Positions 34,154 to 44,214 of a stretch of 64,000 bases of DNA are shown here, piece after piece. Every line of letters begins with the position of its first letter. Position 1 is the first letter of the stretch. A model generated the notes under the pieces. That model was not told the DNA's origin. It was given only the letters and a program-made list of their open reading frames with translations, and made no database searches. Source of the stretch: Chloroflexota bacterium (GTDB lineage: Bacteria; Chloroflexota; JAJPGV01). The position numbers and the translations under genes were made by a program. Where the stretch lies: the NCBI GenBank assembly GCA_021325635.1, contig JAJPGV010000046.1, positions 62,001 to 126,000 on the forward strand. Reading direction: 5' to 3'.

Positions 34154-35139
34154 CGCCCGCCGCCGGCACGACGTTCCTGCAGTCTATCAACCAGGCGCTG
34201 CGAGAGGAGATGCTGGCCGATCCCGACGTCTACGTCTTGGGCGAGGACGTGGCGGTCGGAGGACCGTACGGAGCCACCCGCGGACTGGCCGAGGAGTTCG
34301 GCGAACACCGGGTCATCAACACGCCCATCAGCGAGGGGACAGTCGTGGGGCTGGCCATCGGCGCCGCGCTGCAGGGACTCCGGCCCGTCGTCGAGATCAT
34401 GTTCGTCGACTTCATCACCTTGGCCCTGGACCAGCTGGTGAATCACGGTGCGAAGCTGCGCTACATGTCGGGCGGGCAGCTGAAGGTGCCGCTGACCATC
34501 CGAACGATGTTCGGCGTGTCCGGTGGATGGGGGGCGCATCATTCTCAGAGCCTCGAAGCCTGGCTGGCACACGTTCCCGGGCTGAAGGTGGTCATGCCAT
34601 CGACTGCGTGTGAGGCAGGGGCGCTGCTGAGGGCCGCCATCCGCGACGACAACCCGGTGCTCTTCATGGAGCATCGGGGGTTGTACTGGACCAAGGACGA
34701 CCAGGCGGAGCCAACCACGATCGAGAGCACGCTCGGAACCGCGCGGGTGCGGCGACCAGGCCGTGACGTGACCGTAGTAGCTACCGGGAGAATGGTGAGC
34801 ACCGCGCTGCGAGCGGCCGAGCGTCTGTCGGCCGAGGGCGTCGAGATAGAGGTCGTGGATCCACGGACGCTATCCCCGCTCGACCTGGACACCCTGGCCG
34901 CCTCGGTTCGAAAGACCGGCCGCGCGGTGATAGCTCACGAAGCGGTGGTTCAGGGCGGGATCGGTGGGGAGCTGGTGGCGCAGCTGCAGCTGGCGGTCTT
35001 CGACTACCTCGAAGCCCCGATCCTCCGAGTGGGCGCGCCGTTCGCGCCAGTGCCTGCCGGCGAGCAGCTCGAAGCCGCCTTCGTCCCCGACGAGCACAGC
35101 ATCATCGCCGCGGTCAGGAGCTGTCTGGGCCGCGCCTGA
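34150..35139 (+). CDS. 2-oxoacid dehydrogenase E1 beta subunit
   Basis: Transketolase-like pyrimidine-binding domain (about 5-180) with VLGEDVAVGGPYGATRGLAEEFG, NTPISEGTVVGLAIGAALQGLRPVVEIMF and HHSQSLEAWLAHVPGLKVVMPS. The C-terminal transketolase domain has VTVVATGRMVSTALRAAERL and HEAVVQGGIGGELVAQL. It forms the alpha2beta2 E1 with the upstream gene. Acetoin versus pyruvate specificity cannot be decided from sequence alone. Confidence 0.92.
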   Translation: MTPAAGTTFLQSINQALREEMLADPDVYVLGEDVAVGGPYGATRGLAEEFGEHRVINTPISEGTVVGLAIGAALQGLRPVVEIMFVDFITLALDQLVNHGAKLRYMSGGQLKVPLTIRTMFGVSGGWGAHHSQSLEAWLAHVPGLKVVMPSTACEAGALLRAAIRDDNPVLFMEHRGLYWTKDDQAEPTTIESTLGTARVRRPGRDVTVVATGRMVSTALRAAERLSAEGVEIEVVDPRTLSPLDLDTLAASVRKTGRAVIAHEAVVQGGIGGELVAQLQLAVFDYLEAPILRVGAPFAPVPAGEQLEAAFVPDEHSIIAAVRSCLGRA

Positions 35140-35148
35140 CCGGTGCGC

Positions 35149-36018
35149 TTACCGTCCTGCGAGCTGGCGCGCGGTGTCGAGCGCGCCGTAGGACGTGACC
35201 GGCGCAAGCATCAGGAAGCGGAAGCCTTCGTTCAACAGCCGATCGACGTTCTGAGCCGTGGCATGTGGGTGGCCGCACGGAACCCCGAACTCCTTGCAGA
35301 TGCTCAACACTCGCGCGATCCCTTCGAGGACGGCCGGATGGTCGTACTGCCTGGGAAAGCCAAGCTCCTGGGACAGGTCTCCCTCACCGATGAGCACGAC
35401 CCCAATCCCCGGCACCTCTTCGAGCATGCGAGGCAGGTTCTCGATGGCCCGAACCTCTTCGACCATGATAATCACCAGCAGCTCGCCGTCAGGATTCAGC
35501 GGCCACACGTCGGCACGCTTGTAATACTCCTGCTGCGTCAGGCCCCAGTAGCGTGCCGCGAAGGTCGGCCCATCGCCCCGCACGCCCGGCGGATCGTAGA
35601 GCGGCGCCGAGGGCAGACGCGGGTAGCGGCAGGCCGACACCGCGTTGCGCGCATCCTCCACCGTGCTCACGTGCGGCCATACCACGCCATAGGCGCCGCA
35701 GTCCAGCGCCTGCTTGGCCAAGAACTGATTGCCCTCACCCCCGTTAGGCGGGATGCGCACCATGGGCGTGACTGCCGGAGCGAGGGTGCCTCGATCGACT
35801 ATCTGTCGCCGGCTGAGCATGTACTGGAAGTAGTCGCGCATGACTCGCACGTCGTACGGCTTGTGCTCCATCTCGACCACGATGCCGTCATAGGCCGAAG
35901 CGCTCAGAGCCATGGCCTCATCAATGTCCTGTCCGGCGAACATGCACAGAGCCGGCTTGCCCTGCTCCAGGGAATGAATGACGCCGTTCAGGCGGGGGAT
36001 GTCAATATCGGCCAACAA
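35149..36018 (-). CDS. HpcH/HpaI aldolase-family protein
   Basis: Class II metal-dependent aldolase of the 2,4-dihydroxyhept-2-ene-1,7-dioate type. It shows the TIM-barrel sequence VVEMEHKPYDVRVMRDYFQYM, then MVRIPPNGGEGNQFLAKQALDCGAYGVVWPHVSTVEDARN, VIIMVEEVRAIENL and VVLIGEGDLSQELG. The metal-binding Glu (MVEE) and Asp (GEGDLS) are present. It has an insertion with Tyr/Trp-rich YWGLTQQEYYKRADVW around residue 160, longer than HpaI. The start is TTG, preceded by GGAGA. It converges on the E1 beta gene; pyruvate released here could feed E1. Confidence 0.85.
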   Translation of the reverse strand: MLADIDIPRLNGVIHSLEQGKPALCMFAGQDIDEAMALSASAYDGIVVEMEHKPYDVRVMRDYFQYMLSRRQIVDRGTLAPAVTPMVRIPPNGGEGNQFLAKQALDCGAYGVVWPHVSTVEDARNAVSACRYPRLPSAPLYDPPGVRGDGPTFAARYWGLTQQEYYKRADVWPLNPDGELLVIIMVEEVRAIENLPRMLEEVPGIGVVLIGEGDLSQELGFPRQYDHPAVLEGIARVLSICKEFGVPCGHPHATAQNVDRLLNEGFRFLMLAPVTSYGALDTARQLAGR

Positions 36019-36106
36019 GCAGTCTCCATAGGCGGTCTGGCGGACGCACTCGCGCCCGGACCATTATGGAAGACGGCGCGCCGGCGGCGTTCTCCGAGCG
36101 GTCCCT

Positions 36107-36307
36107 CTACCGCGCGAGCTCGACCGTCCCGTCCGGAGAGGCTTCACGCAGCACGGCGAGCGCATTGCCATCGAACGTGCGCAGCGACTCCCCCCGCTGC
36201 TCCAGCGACGACATCAGTCGGTAGTAGTGCCGGCGACAAAACGCCGCGCCGTTGACGACCACGAGAGATCGATCACGACATTCAGGCGCCTCGCAGTACT
36301 CACTCAT
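36107..36307 (-). CDS. Small Cys/His protein, putative zinc finger
   Basis: A 66-aa protein beginning MSEYCEAPECRDRSL with GAAFCRRHYYRLM further on. A CX4C plus CX2H set could bind one zinc. It resembles small treble-clef or knuckle proteins common in high-GC bacteria, but I cannot name a family. The ATG chosen follows GGGGAAGG; an ATG nine codons upstream is possible. Confidence 0.6.
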   Translation of the reverse strand: MSEYCEAPECRDRSLVVVNGAAFCRRHYYRLMSSLEQRGESLRTFDGNALAVLREASPDGTVELAR

Positions 36308-36406
36308 GGAACCTTCCCCGGTGACTTTGGCCAAGATGGATGAAGGGCCATCGCACAGAACGTGCCGGAGTGGCTTTGGAAATCGCCGTGAACGCAGGCT
36401 CGGGGC

Positions 36407-37840
36407 TCAGGCACGCGCCGGAATCGCCATCCGGCTACGCAGCGCCGACGGCAGGATGTGGATGGCACCACGGTACTTGGCCACCGTGCGGCGAGCCACG
36501 AACATGCCCTGTTCGTGCAGCTGCATGGCTATCTCCTCGTCGCTCAGCGGCCGCTCCGGATCTTCATGAGCAATGATCTCGCGGATCGCATCCTTGATGG
36601 CCAGCGACCCGTCGAACATGTCGTCGAAGCTGATCACGCGCTTCGACGGCAGCATCATGTACTTGTTCGCGGTGGCACGGCTGACGGTCGATTCATGCAA
36701 CCCAACGCGATACGCAACTTCCGAGCGGGTCAGCGGCTTGAGGTGCCGTATCCCCTGGTCGAGGAAGTCCTGCTGGGCCTCGACGATGCACTCAGTGATG
36801 TGCCGAATGGTGTCCCAACGCTGCTTGATAAAGCCGATGAAGAACTTGGCCTGGCTGGCATGCTTGCGCACGAAGTCACGATCGCCTGCCGGCAGGTTGC
36901 GTTCGGTCAGCAGGTCCCGGTACAGGTCGTTGACGCCGAAGCGGTAGCGGGCCTCCTCCAGCACTTCGACCAGGTAGCCCTGTTCGGCGGCCTTGATGGC
37001 CACGTCGGGCCGAACGACGGCGTTGGCGCCGGTATTGATGCGCTGCTGCCCCTGTGACAGCCCCCAGGCCGGAAATGGGGTCAGATTGTCCTTGATGTAC
37101 GCCCAGCTGGTCAGCACATGCTCCAGGCTGATCTGCAGCGTGCCGGCGATCTGATCGAACTTGTGCCGGCCAAGCTCCTCGAAACAGGTCTCCAGGATGC
37201 GTTCGGCGATGACGTCGCCCTTGCCGTCCTGGGCCAGGTGGCGCAGCTGGATCAACAGGCATTCGCGCGGATCGTGGGCGCCCACGCCGGGTGGATCCTG
37301 GTCCTGCAGCACCTCGACCACGGCTCGCACGCGGCCAACGTCGACCTGGCAGGCTTCGGCGACCTCGTGGTCCGTCACCGTCAGGTAGCCGGATTCATCC
37401 AGGCTGCCGATGAGGTATTCGGCAATGGGCATGTCCTCGTCGGCAATCGTGCTGGCCAGGGCATCCAGCAGGTAATCCTGGATGCTCGATTCGGACGCCG
37501 CCAACGCCACCGGGTCGTATTCGTCGTCAGACGTGCGATTCGCGCGGGTATCGACGCGCCAGGCGTCGTACGGCTCCTCCTCCCACTGGCCACCAGGCTC
37601 CGGAGCGCTGAGCCGCTGCGCGCTGCACTCCGGGCAGCGTCCTTCCTGGAGGCCGGACCCGCATACGGTGCAGGTATCGCGATCCTCGACCTCCAGCGCG
37701 GGATTGTTCACCAGCTCCTGCTGAATGGTCTGCTCGAGCTCTTCGGAAGAAAGCTGCAGGATCTTCAGCGACGTAATGAGGTTCGCTGTGACAGCGATAT
37801 TCTGCTGCGGCTGCAGGGTCTGTGAGACCTCTAGCTCCAA
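36407..37840 (-). CDS. rpoN: RNA polymerase sigma-54 factor
   Basis: Region I is Gln/Leu-rich (QTLQPQQNIAVTANLITSLKILQLSSEELEQTIQQEL), the core-binding domain follows, and the RpoN box ARRTVAKYR is near the C-terminus, diagnostic of the -24-binding domain. Between regions I and II there is an inserted CxxC-X8-CxxC zinc-ribbon-like segment (Cys57, 60, 69, 72), which ordinary RpoN proteins do not have. Start TTG with AAGGA seven bases upstream. It lies beside an NtrC-type activator gene on the same strand, 104 bases apart, and a sigma-54 promoter lies beyond that. Confidence 0.94.
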   Translation of the reverse strand: MELEVSQTLQPQQNIAVTANLITSLKILQLSSEELEQTIQQELVNNPALEVEDRDTCTVCGSGLQEGRCPECSAQRLSAPEPGGQWEEEPYDAWRVDTRANRTSDDEYDPVALAASESSIQDYLLDALASTIADEDMPIAEYLIGSLDESGYLTVTDHEVAEACQVDVGRVRAVVEVLQDQDPPGVGAHDPRECLLIQLRHLAQDGKGDVIAERILETCFEELGRHKFDQIAGTLQISLEHVLTSWAYIKDNLTPFPAWGLSQGQQRINTGANAVVRPDVAIKAAEQGYLVEVLEEARYRFGVNDLYRDLLTERNLPAGDRDFVRKHASQAKFFIGFIKQRWDTIRHITECIVEAQQDFLDQGIRHLKPLTRSEVAYRVGLHESTVSRATANKYMMLPSKRVISFDDMFDGSLAIKDAIREIIAHEDPERPLSDEEIAMQLHEQGMFVARRTVAKYRGAIHILPSALRSRMAIPARA

Positions 37841-37944
37841 GGGACCGTCCTTACGCCTTTCGTTCTACCTTCGCACTCGAGAGGCTGACCAGGCCGCCAG
37901 CCGCTACTCAAACGCAAGTAGCGTGCCACGCCTTGGAACGACGG

Positions 37945-39375
<1,431 letters not shown>

Positions 39376-39400
39376 GGTCTAAACATTAGCGCTTTCAACA

Positions 39401-39416
39401 TGGCACCGGAATTGCT
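39401..39416 (+). promoter_or_regulatory. Sigma-54 (-24/-12) promoter for the ECF sigma operon
   Basis: TGGCAC-N5-TTGCT matches the sigma-54 consensus at every invariant position, with GG and GC 10 bases apart as required. The transcription start should be about 12 bases further on, about 60 bases before the ECF sigma GTG. It points away from the NtrC-family gene, whose product is the obvious activator. No enhancer repeats were identified. Confidence 0.75.
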
Positions 39417-39488
39417 AGCAGGCGCTGTGACCAGCCGGCACTCTCCGGCGTTGTAACGATCAGCATGCGGCAGCGTTGGGTGGTGTGA

Positions 39489-40040
39489 GTGGCCGTCGCG
39501 ACACGACAATCTGAGAAAGAGCTCATCGAGGCGGCCCAACAGGGAGATGCGGGCGCGTTCGGTTCAATTTATGACCTCTTTGCCGATCGGGTGTACCGGC
39601 ACATCCTGTACCGAATCGGCAGCCCGAGCGACGCGGAAGACCTGATGCAGCAAACCTTCATGAAGGCCTGGCAGGCCATCGGCCGGTATCGCATAAGCGA
39701 AGTGCCGCTCATCGCCTGGCTGCTCACGATTGCCCACAACAGCGTCGTCAGCTACTTCCGCGGCAAACGCGACAGCGTGCCGCTGAACATCGAGATGAGC
39801 CCGCCCGATGGCGCCGGCGAGCCTTACGATGCCCTTGAACGCCGCTACGACCAGGCGATTGTGCGGCGCGCCGTCGCCGCACTGCCCGCCGAGCAGCAGA
39901 TGGTCGTCTCGATGCACTTCCTCGAGGAGCTCGATTACACGGACATCGCCCGAGCCCTGGGCAAGACCGAGAACAACATCCGAGTCATCGCCCACCGCGG
40001 CCTGAAGCGCATGCGCGCTGCCATGGAGGGGCGAGCATGA
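39489..40040 (+). CDS. ECF-type RNA polymerase sigma factor
   Basis: Region 2 is GSIYDLFADRVYRHILYRIG, then SDAEDLMQQTFMKAWQAI, with RYRISEVPLIAWLLTIAHN. Region 4 is ALPAEQQMVVSMHFLEELDYTDIARAL, then ENNIRVIAHRGLKRMRAAM. Regions 1.1 and 3 are absent and the length is 183 aa. GTG start with no clear ribosome site. Its ATGA overlap with the following gene indicates a sigma/anti-sigma pair. The upstream sigma-54 promoter puts it under alternative sigma control. Confidence 0.92.
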   Translation: MAVATRQSEKELIEAAQQGDAGAFGSIYDLFADRVYRHILYRIGSPSDAEDLMQQTFMKAWQAIGRYRISEVPLIAWLLTIAHNSVVSYFRGKRDSVPLNIEMSPPDGAGEPYDALERRYDQAIVRRAVAALPAEQQMVVSMHFLEELDYTDIARALGKTENNIRVIAHRGLKRMRAAMEGRA

Positions 40041-41077
40041 GCCGCAAGACGAGTGAGGAGCTCACCCAGGCCATCGACCGCGCTCTGCATGGCGGCAGGG
40101 CGGTGAGCGATGCCGCGGATACCGAAGCCGGCAAGGATCTCATGGCGCTGGTGCCAATCGCGCAATCGCTGCGGCTGGACGGAGTGGAACACCTTCCCGA
40201 GCATCGGCGAGAGCAGGGCCGGCAGCGCTTGCTGGCTGCCATCAGCCAGGCAGGATCGGCGCCCAAGCCTCACTTCACCTGGCCAGGATGGCTGCGCCCC
40301 ACCGCAGCGGGCAGCCTGGCCGCGCTGCTTTCCGGAGCGGCGGTGGTCTACGCCGCACAGGACGCGCCGCCCGAGAGCGTGCTCTATCCCGTGCACCAGG
40401 TCACGGAGCAGGTAGCGCAGGTGACCCAGCAGGTGACCGAAAGCCTGCTCCTCCCGCCCGCGGCCACGCCCACGACAGCCGCAACCCCCACCACCAGCGC
40501 ATCCCTGCCTTCGCCGTCATCGAGAAATGCAGTTCCGACGCCACTGCAAACCACCCTGCCACGACCGGCCGAGAGCGCCAGCGCGACGGGTCTTTCCGGA
40601 GAATCGCGAGGCCGCGATTCGGAAGGCGGTGACAAATCCGAGCGGGACGAGGGCTTCGGCCGCGACCAGTCAAGACTTTCCACACCAACCGCCGGCACCA
40701 CCGCAACGAGCCGCCAGCGAGACCGTGAAGGGGATCAGGGAGAAGGCAGGAGCTCTTCGAGCAGTGAACCGGCAGGAACGGGACCGAGTGACGGCCGTTT
40801 TGGTGGTGACTCCAATGGTCGCGGAGGGGACGATGGGCGCCGTGGCGGCGCCGCGGGCAGCCCAAGCGCCGCGGGCAGCGCCGGACGCAGCAGCCAAAGC
40901 ACGGTCAACGGTCCGAGGCTGAGCGTTACAGCGCAGGCAACCATCACCGCCACCCCTGCGGCCATTCCGGCTTCCGGCGCCACGCCCGCGGCGACTGCGA
41001 CGAGCGGCAGTGGTCGGGACAGTGGCGGGCGGAATGACTCCCTTCGGCGTGACGACGACGGCCAGCACGGCAGGTAG
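40037..41077 (+). CDS. Probable anti-sigma factor, single-pass membrane protein
   Basis: The cytoplasmic N-terminus (about 1-88) is helical. One transmembrane segment follows (about 93-110, AAGSLAALLSGAAVVYAA). The extracytoplasmic start DAPPESVLYPVHQVTEQV resembles the DUF5667-type segment seen in anti-sigma proteins of Chloroflexi and Actinobacteria. The rest (about 140-346) is Ser/Thr/Gly/Arg/Asp low complexity. No ZAS zinc motif is present. Assignment rests mainly on operon overlap with the ECF gene. Confidence 0.65.
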   Translation: MSRKTSEELTQAIDRALHGGRAVSDAADTEAGKDLMALVPIAQSLRLDGVEHLPEHRREQGRQRLLAAISQAGSAPKPHFTWPGWLRPTAAGSLAALLSGAAVVYAAQDAPPESVLYPVHQVTEQVAQVTQQVTESLLLPPAATPTTAATPTTSASLPSPSSRNAVPTPLQTTLPRPAESASATGLSGESRGRDSEGGDKSERDEGFGRDQSRLSTPTAGTTATSRQRDREGDQGEGRSSSSSEPAGTGPSDGRFGGDSNGRGGDDGRRGGAAGSPSAAGSAGRSSQSTVNGPRLSVTAQATITATPAAIPASGATPAATATSGSGRDSGGRNDSLRRDDDGQHGR

Positions 41078-41131
41078 CACGTAAATTTTTGCTTACATAT
41101 AGCTCGGTAGCACGATCGTATTGACAATATG

Positions 41132-41140
41132 TGATATGTT
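41132..41140 (+). promoter_or_regulatory. Extended -10 promoter upstream of the RNase H-like gene
   Basis: TGATATGTT fits TGn plus a TATnnT hexamer within a conspicuously AT-rich 50 bases. A TTGACA 5 bases further upstream (41121-41126) is misplaced for this -10. The predicted start is near 41147. Confidence 0.4.
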
Positions 41141-41184
41141 GGAGCCATAGACGTCGGAACTCACCGCGACGGACCTGAGGGCTG

Positions 41185-41760
41185 GTGGCCAAGCGCTGCC
41201 AGCCTTTTTCGTTTCTGGCAGACAAATTTCGTCCAACGGAGCGCTTCTTGTCCGATCTGTGCCGTTCTGTCCTCAGCTGGCTGCCAAGCCGTCACGACCT
41301 CAACATGGTCATCTACGTAGACGGCTCCAGCGTTCCCAATCCCGGCCCCAGTGGCGTCGGCCTGCTCGTCCTCGCTCGCGGCTCGACGGCTGACTCACTG
41401 ATCGGCGTCACAAAGAACATCGGCTTCGGAGGGAACAACACCGCAGAGTTCCTCGGCCTGATGGATGCCCTGGCGATTGTTCGCGCGGCGCGCCCTCGCA
41501 GCGCGCTGATCGTGTCGGACTCCCTGGTAGGCCTGCGATTGGCGACCGGCAAAATTCGAGCAAGATCCGGGCAGCACCTGGCGCTGCAACGCCAGGCACG
41601 AGATTGGCTGGTCGAGCACGAGCACGTGCGGCTGTGTTGGGTAGAACGCAATCGCAACCTGGCGCACCATCTGGCCCGCTTCGGCGCCTCGTTGCCCGAG
41701 GGCAGCGAGGACGTCCGGCTGCTCGGCTCCCAGGAGCAAGCACTACCCAGAGCGTCTTGA
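41185..41760 (+). CDS. Ribonuclease HI-like protein
   Basis: RNase H fold from about residue 40: VIYVDGSSVPNPGPSGVG (first catalytic Asp), NNTAEFLGLMDAL (Glu), ALIVSDSLVGLRLA (second Asp). In the last block, CWVERNRNLAHHLARFG, a His sits where the fourth acidic residue normally is. It probably cleaves RNA in RNA-DNA hybrids, or is a house-cleaning homologue. The GTG start with GAGG upstream gives a 40-residue N-terminal extension; an ATG immediately before VIYVDG is the alternative. Confidence 0.75.
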   Translation: MAKRCQPFSFLADKFRPTERFLSDLCRSVLSWLPSRHDLNMVIYVDGSSVPNPGPSGVGLLVLARGSTADSLIGVTKNIGFGGNNTAEFLGLMDALAIVRAARPRSALIVSDSLVGLRLATGKIRARSGQHLALQRQARDWLVEHEHVRLCWVERNRNLAHHLARFGASLPEGSEDVRLLGSQEQALPRAS

Positions 41761-41803
41761 GGCTCTTGACGTCGCCTGGCCCGCGCTGTGCGTCCGGCAG
41801 GGC

Positions 41804-41965
41804 ATGGACCAACGCACGAAAAAGACCGACCACTCACCACTCCCAGCAAAGCTGCGGGCCGGAAAGCCCAACCCCACGGCGAAGCGCTACCCCAACCCAG
41901 TTGCGGCGCAGGATCTAGCCAAGAAGACAGATACCGAGCAGCCTCACGGCGCCGGCGGGACCTAG
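41804..41965 (+). CDS. Possible 53-aa basic small protein
   Basis: The ATG frame reads MDQRTKKTDHSPLPAKLRAG ... ending EQPHGAGGT. It is Lys/Pro-rich and probably disordered, with no membrane or metal motif. No strong ribosome site (AGGG lies almost against the ATG). It fills the gap between the RNase H-like gene and a convergent gene. Coding status is uncertain. Confidence 0.3.
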   Translation: MDQRTKKTDHSPLPAKLRAGKPNPTAKRYPNPVAAQDLAKKTDTEQPHGAGGT

Positions 41966-41995
41966 GAGGGGCCCGCCTCACCGTGGGGCAGGCCG

Positions 41996-42502
41996 CTAGC
42001 GATCCGGCAGCTGGGCCTCGCTTCCGCTCGGCTGCCTTGTGGCCACGTCATCGCGGCGAACCTCGCCCCGCCAGGCGCCCGTTTCCATGCCCCGAGACTC
42101 AATGAACTCCTTGAAGCGCTTCAGGTCTCCCTCCACCCGCCGGCTCACGAAGCCCAGCTTGTCACCAACGCTCTCGACGAAGCCTTCCGGGTCGTAGCCG
42201 ATCTGGAGCATGACGCGGGTGGTGTTCGGGTCCACGTAGTGGAAGGTCACTACGCCGGCATGCTGGGGCCCACTCGTGCTCTTCCAGGCGATTCGCTGGT
42301 CGGGGATCTGCTCGGCGATCTCCGCGTCCCACTGCTCTTCCTTGCCGTACAGGTCGGCTTTCCAGTGCAGGTGCGTGTCGTCGAGCTGCCGTACCTCCTT
42401 GACACCCTCCATGAAACGCGGGAACTCCTCGAACTGCGTCCATTGGTTGTAGACACTGTGAATGGGAGCGTGAACGTCGATAGCTTTCTCGATCGTTTCC
42501 AT
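41996..42502 (-). CDS. SRPBCC (START/polyketide-cyclase-like) protein
   Basis: A 168-aa helix-grip protein. It starts METIEKAIDVHAPIHSVYNQWTQFEEFPRFMEGVKEV and continues with HWKADLYGKEEQWDAEI and RIAWKSTSGPQHAGVVTFHYVDPNTTRVML, then a C-terminal helix. This is the SRPBCC/coenzyme Q-binding COQ10-like family, with a charged 30-residue C-terminal tail. Ligand unknown. The frame extends upstream, but that extension is antisense to the UbiD gene leader and looks non-coding. No good ribosome site precedes the ATG. Confidence 0.82.
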   Translation of the reverse strand: METIEKAIDVHAPIHSVYNQWTQFEEFPRFMEGVKEVRQLDDTHLHWKADLYGKEEQWDAEIAEQIPDQRIAWKSTSGPQHAGVVTFHYVDPNTTRVMLQIGYDPEGFVESVGDKLGFVSRRVEGDLKRFKEFIESRGMETGAWRGEVRRDDVATRQPSGSEAQLPDR

Positions 42503-42743
42503 GCCTAGCCGGGCGCAACATCTGTGCCACCGGGCAGGCCGAATGCCGCGTTTGGCAGACGCAGCCGGCGTGGCCGTGAAGGGGCCCGCGGCGTCAGAAG
42601 CGGGAATGAGCCCAACTTGACACGAACCCTGCGCAGGGAGAATCCTCCTTGTGGGCCTCTTGCAGCCGAAGCAGGTGGCCTGCCAGCTTAGAAGACCGCC
42701 CGCGGCGAGGAATGCAGATGACGAACGTTCAGGGAGAAGTGAA

Positions 42744-44210
42744 TTGACGCCCAAAGAGAAGAAGCAGGTCGCGGAGGGTAACCTGCGCGAGTTCCTACGC
42801 CTGGCCAATGAAGACGGCGAGCTGGTCGTCGTCGACGGCGTGGACCCCGAGCTCGAGATGGGCGCGCTGTACGAGCTCAGCCTGGAGCACGAGTTCCCGC
42901 CCGTCCTCCTGTTCGACAACATCAAGGGCTATCCATCGGGCCGGCGCGTGCTCATGAACGTCCGTACGTCGCACCTGCTGAGCGACGGCAGGGGCATCGA
43001 AGCCGTGCAGGCCTACCGCCAGCGCAAACGGGACAGCGTTCGCACCACAGCCCTCCCGCCAGAGGAGGTCGAGACCGGTCCGGTCTGTCAGAACGTGCTG
43101 ACCGGCGACGATGTGAACGTGCTCGCCTTCCCCACACCGAAATGGCACGAGCTCGACGGCGGCGCGTACATCGGTACAGAGTGCATGGTCATCACCAAGG
43201 ACCCCGACAGCGATTGGGTAAACGCCGGCACGTATCGCGCGCAGGTGCAGGATGAGCGCACCATCAGCGTGTTCATCGAGCCAGGCAAGCACGGCCGTGT
43301 GATCCGCCAGAAGTACTGGGATCGAGGCGAGCCCTGCCCCATGGTCTTGACCGTCGGGCAGTCGCCAATGCTCAGCCGGCTGGCCGGATCGGGCTCGCAG
43401 TACGGCGAATCGGAGTTCGCCACGGCCGGCGGGCGGCTCGGGCGGCCTATCCAGGTAGTCCGCGGCAAGATCACCGGGCTGCCCTTTCCGGCCGACACGG
43501 AGATCGCCTTCGAGGGCTACATGCATCCACCCGAGGTCGAGGCCCGACCGGAGGGTCCATTCGGCGAATGGCCGGGCTACTACGCCTCCCACTCACGGCC
43601 CGAGCCTGTCCTGCGGGTCGAGGCTGTCTATCACCGCGATAACCCCATCATCACCGGGCAACCCCCGGCAAAGCCGACCTATCCCGGCCGGCAGGGCGGC
43701 AATGTGGCCACCGCCGCGGCCATCTGGGATGCGCTCGAAGCGGCGGGCGTGCCAGAAGTCAAGGGTGTGTGGAAGCTGCAGGGCGGCGGAGCGCGGTTCA
43801 TCACGGTTGTATCCATCCGCCAGCAGCACGCCGGCCACGCCAAGATGGCCGGACTGGTGGCGACCGGGTGCGGACCGGCAGCCTATCTCGGGCGCATGAC
43901 CGTGGTGGTGGACGACGACATCGACATCACCAATCCCGTGGAGGTCCTGTGGGCTATGGCGACCCGCTGGGATCCGAAGACGCAAACGGACATCGTCGAT
44001 GGCTGCTGGACCGGCCACATCGATCCCGCCCTCGACCCGGCCAAGCGCGAGGCCGGCGACATCACCAACAGCCGCATCATTATCTATGCCGTGCGGCCGT
44101 ACCACTGGCGTGAGGAGTTTCCCGCGGTCAATGAGATCTCGTCCTCCTACGCGGAGCAGGTTCGAGCCAAATGGGCGCCCAAGCTGGAGTTTTTGAGGAC
44201 TAAAGGCTGA
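42744..44210 (+). CDS. UbiD-family prenylated-FMN decarboxylase
   Basis: Family of reversible (de)carboxylases acting on aromatic or alpha,beta-unsaturated acids. Recognisable blocks: REFLRLANEDGELVVVDG, a PTPKWHELDGGAYIG segment near the cofactor site, GEPCPMVLTVG, and the catalytic EGPFGEWPGYYA with the conserved Glu pair; VATGCGPAAYLGRMTVVVDDDIDITN follows. Length 488 is usual. I chose a TTG with GGGAG 7 bases upstream; a longer in-frame ATG gives 31 extra poorly conserved residues. The following Rieske oxygenase gene is 4 bases away. No ubiX is visible. Confidence 0.88.
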   Translation: MTPKEKKQVAEGNLREFLRLANEDGELVVVDGVDPELEMGALYELSLEHEFPPVLLFDNIKGYPSGRRVLMNVRTSHLLSDGRGIEAVQAYRQRKRDSVRTTALPPEEVETGPVCQNVLTGDDVNVLAFPTPKWHELDGGAYIGTECMVITKDPDSDWVNAGTYRAQVQDERTISVFIEPGKHGRVIRQKYWDRGEPCPMVLTVGQSPMLSRLAGSGSQYGESEFATAGGRLGRPIQVVRGKITGLPFPADTEIAFEGYMHPPEVEARPEGPFGEWPGYYASHSRPEPVLRVEAVYHRDNPIITGQPPAKPTYPGRQGGNVATAAAIWDALEAAGVPEVKGVWKLQGGGARFITVVSIRQQHAGHAKMAGLVATGCGPAAYLGRMTVVVDDDIDITNPVEVLWAMATRWDPKTQTDIVDGCWTGHIDPALDPAKREAGDITNSRIIIYAVRPYHWREEFPAVNEISSSYAEQVRAKWAPKLEFLRTKG

Positions 44211-44214
44211 TGAC

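Noticed and set aside
42617-42645. Sigma-70 promoter upstream of the UbiD gene
   Set aside because: TTGACA is present, but no acceptable -10 lies at 16-18 bases; the best hexamer (GAGAAT) is at 15.
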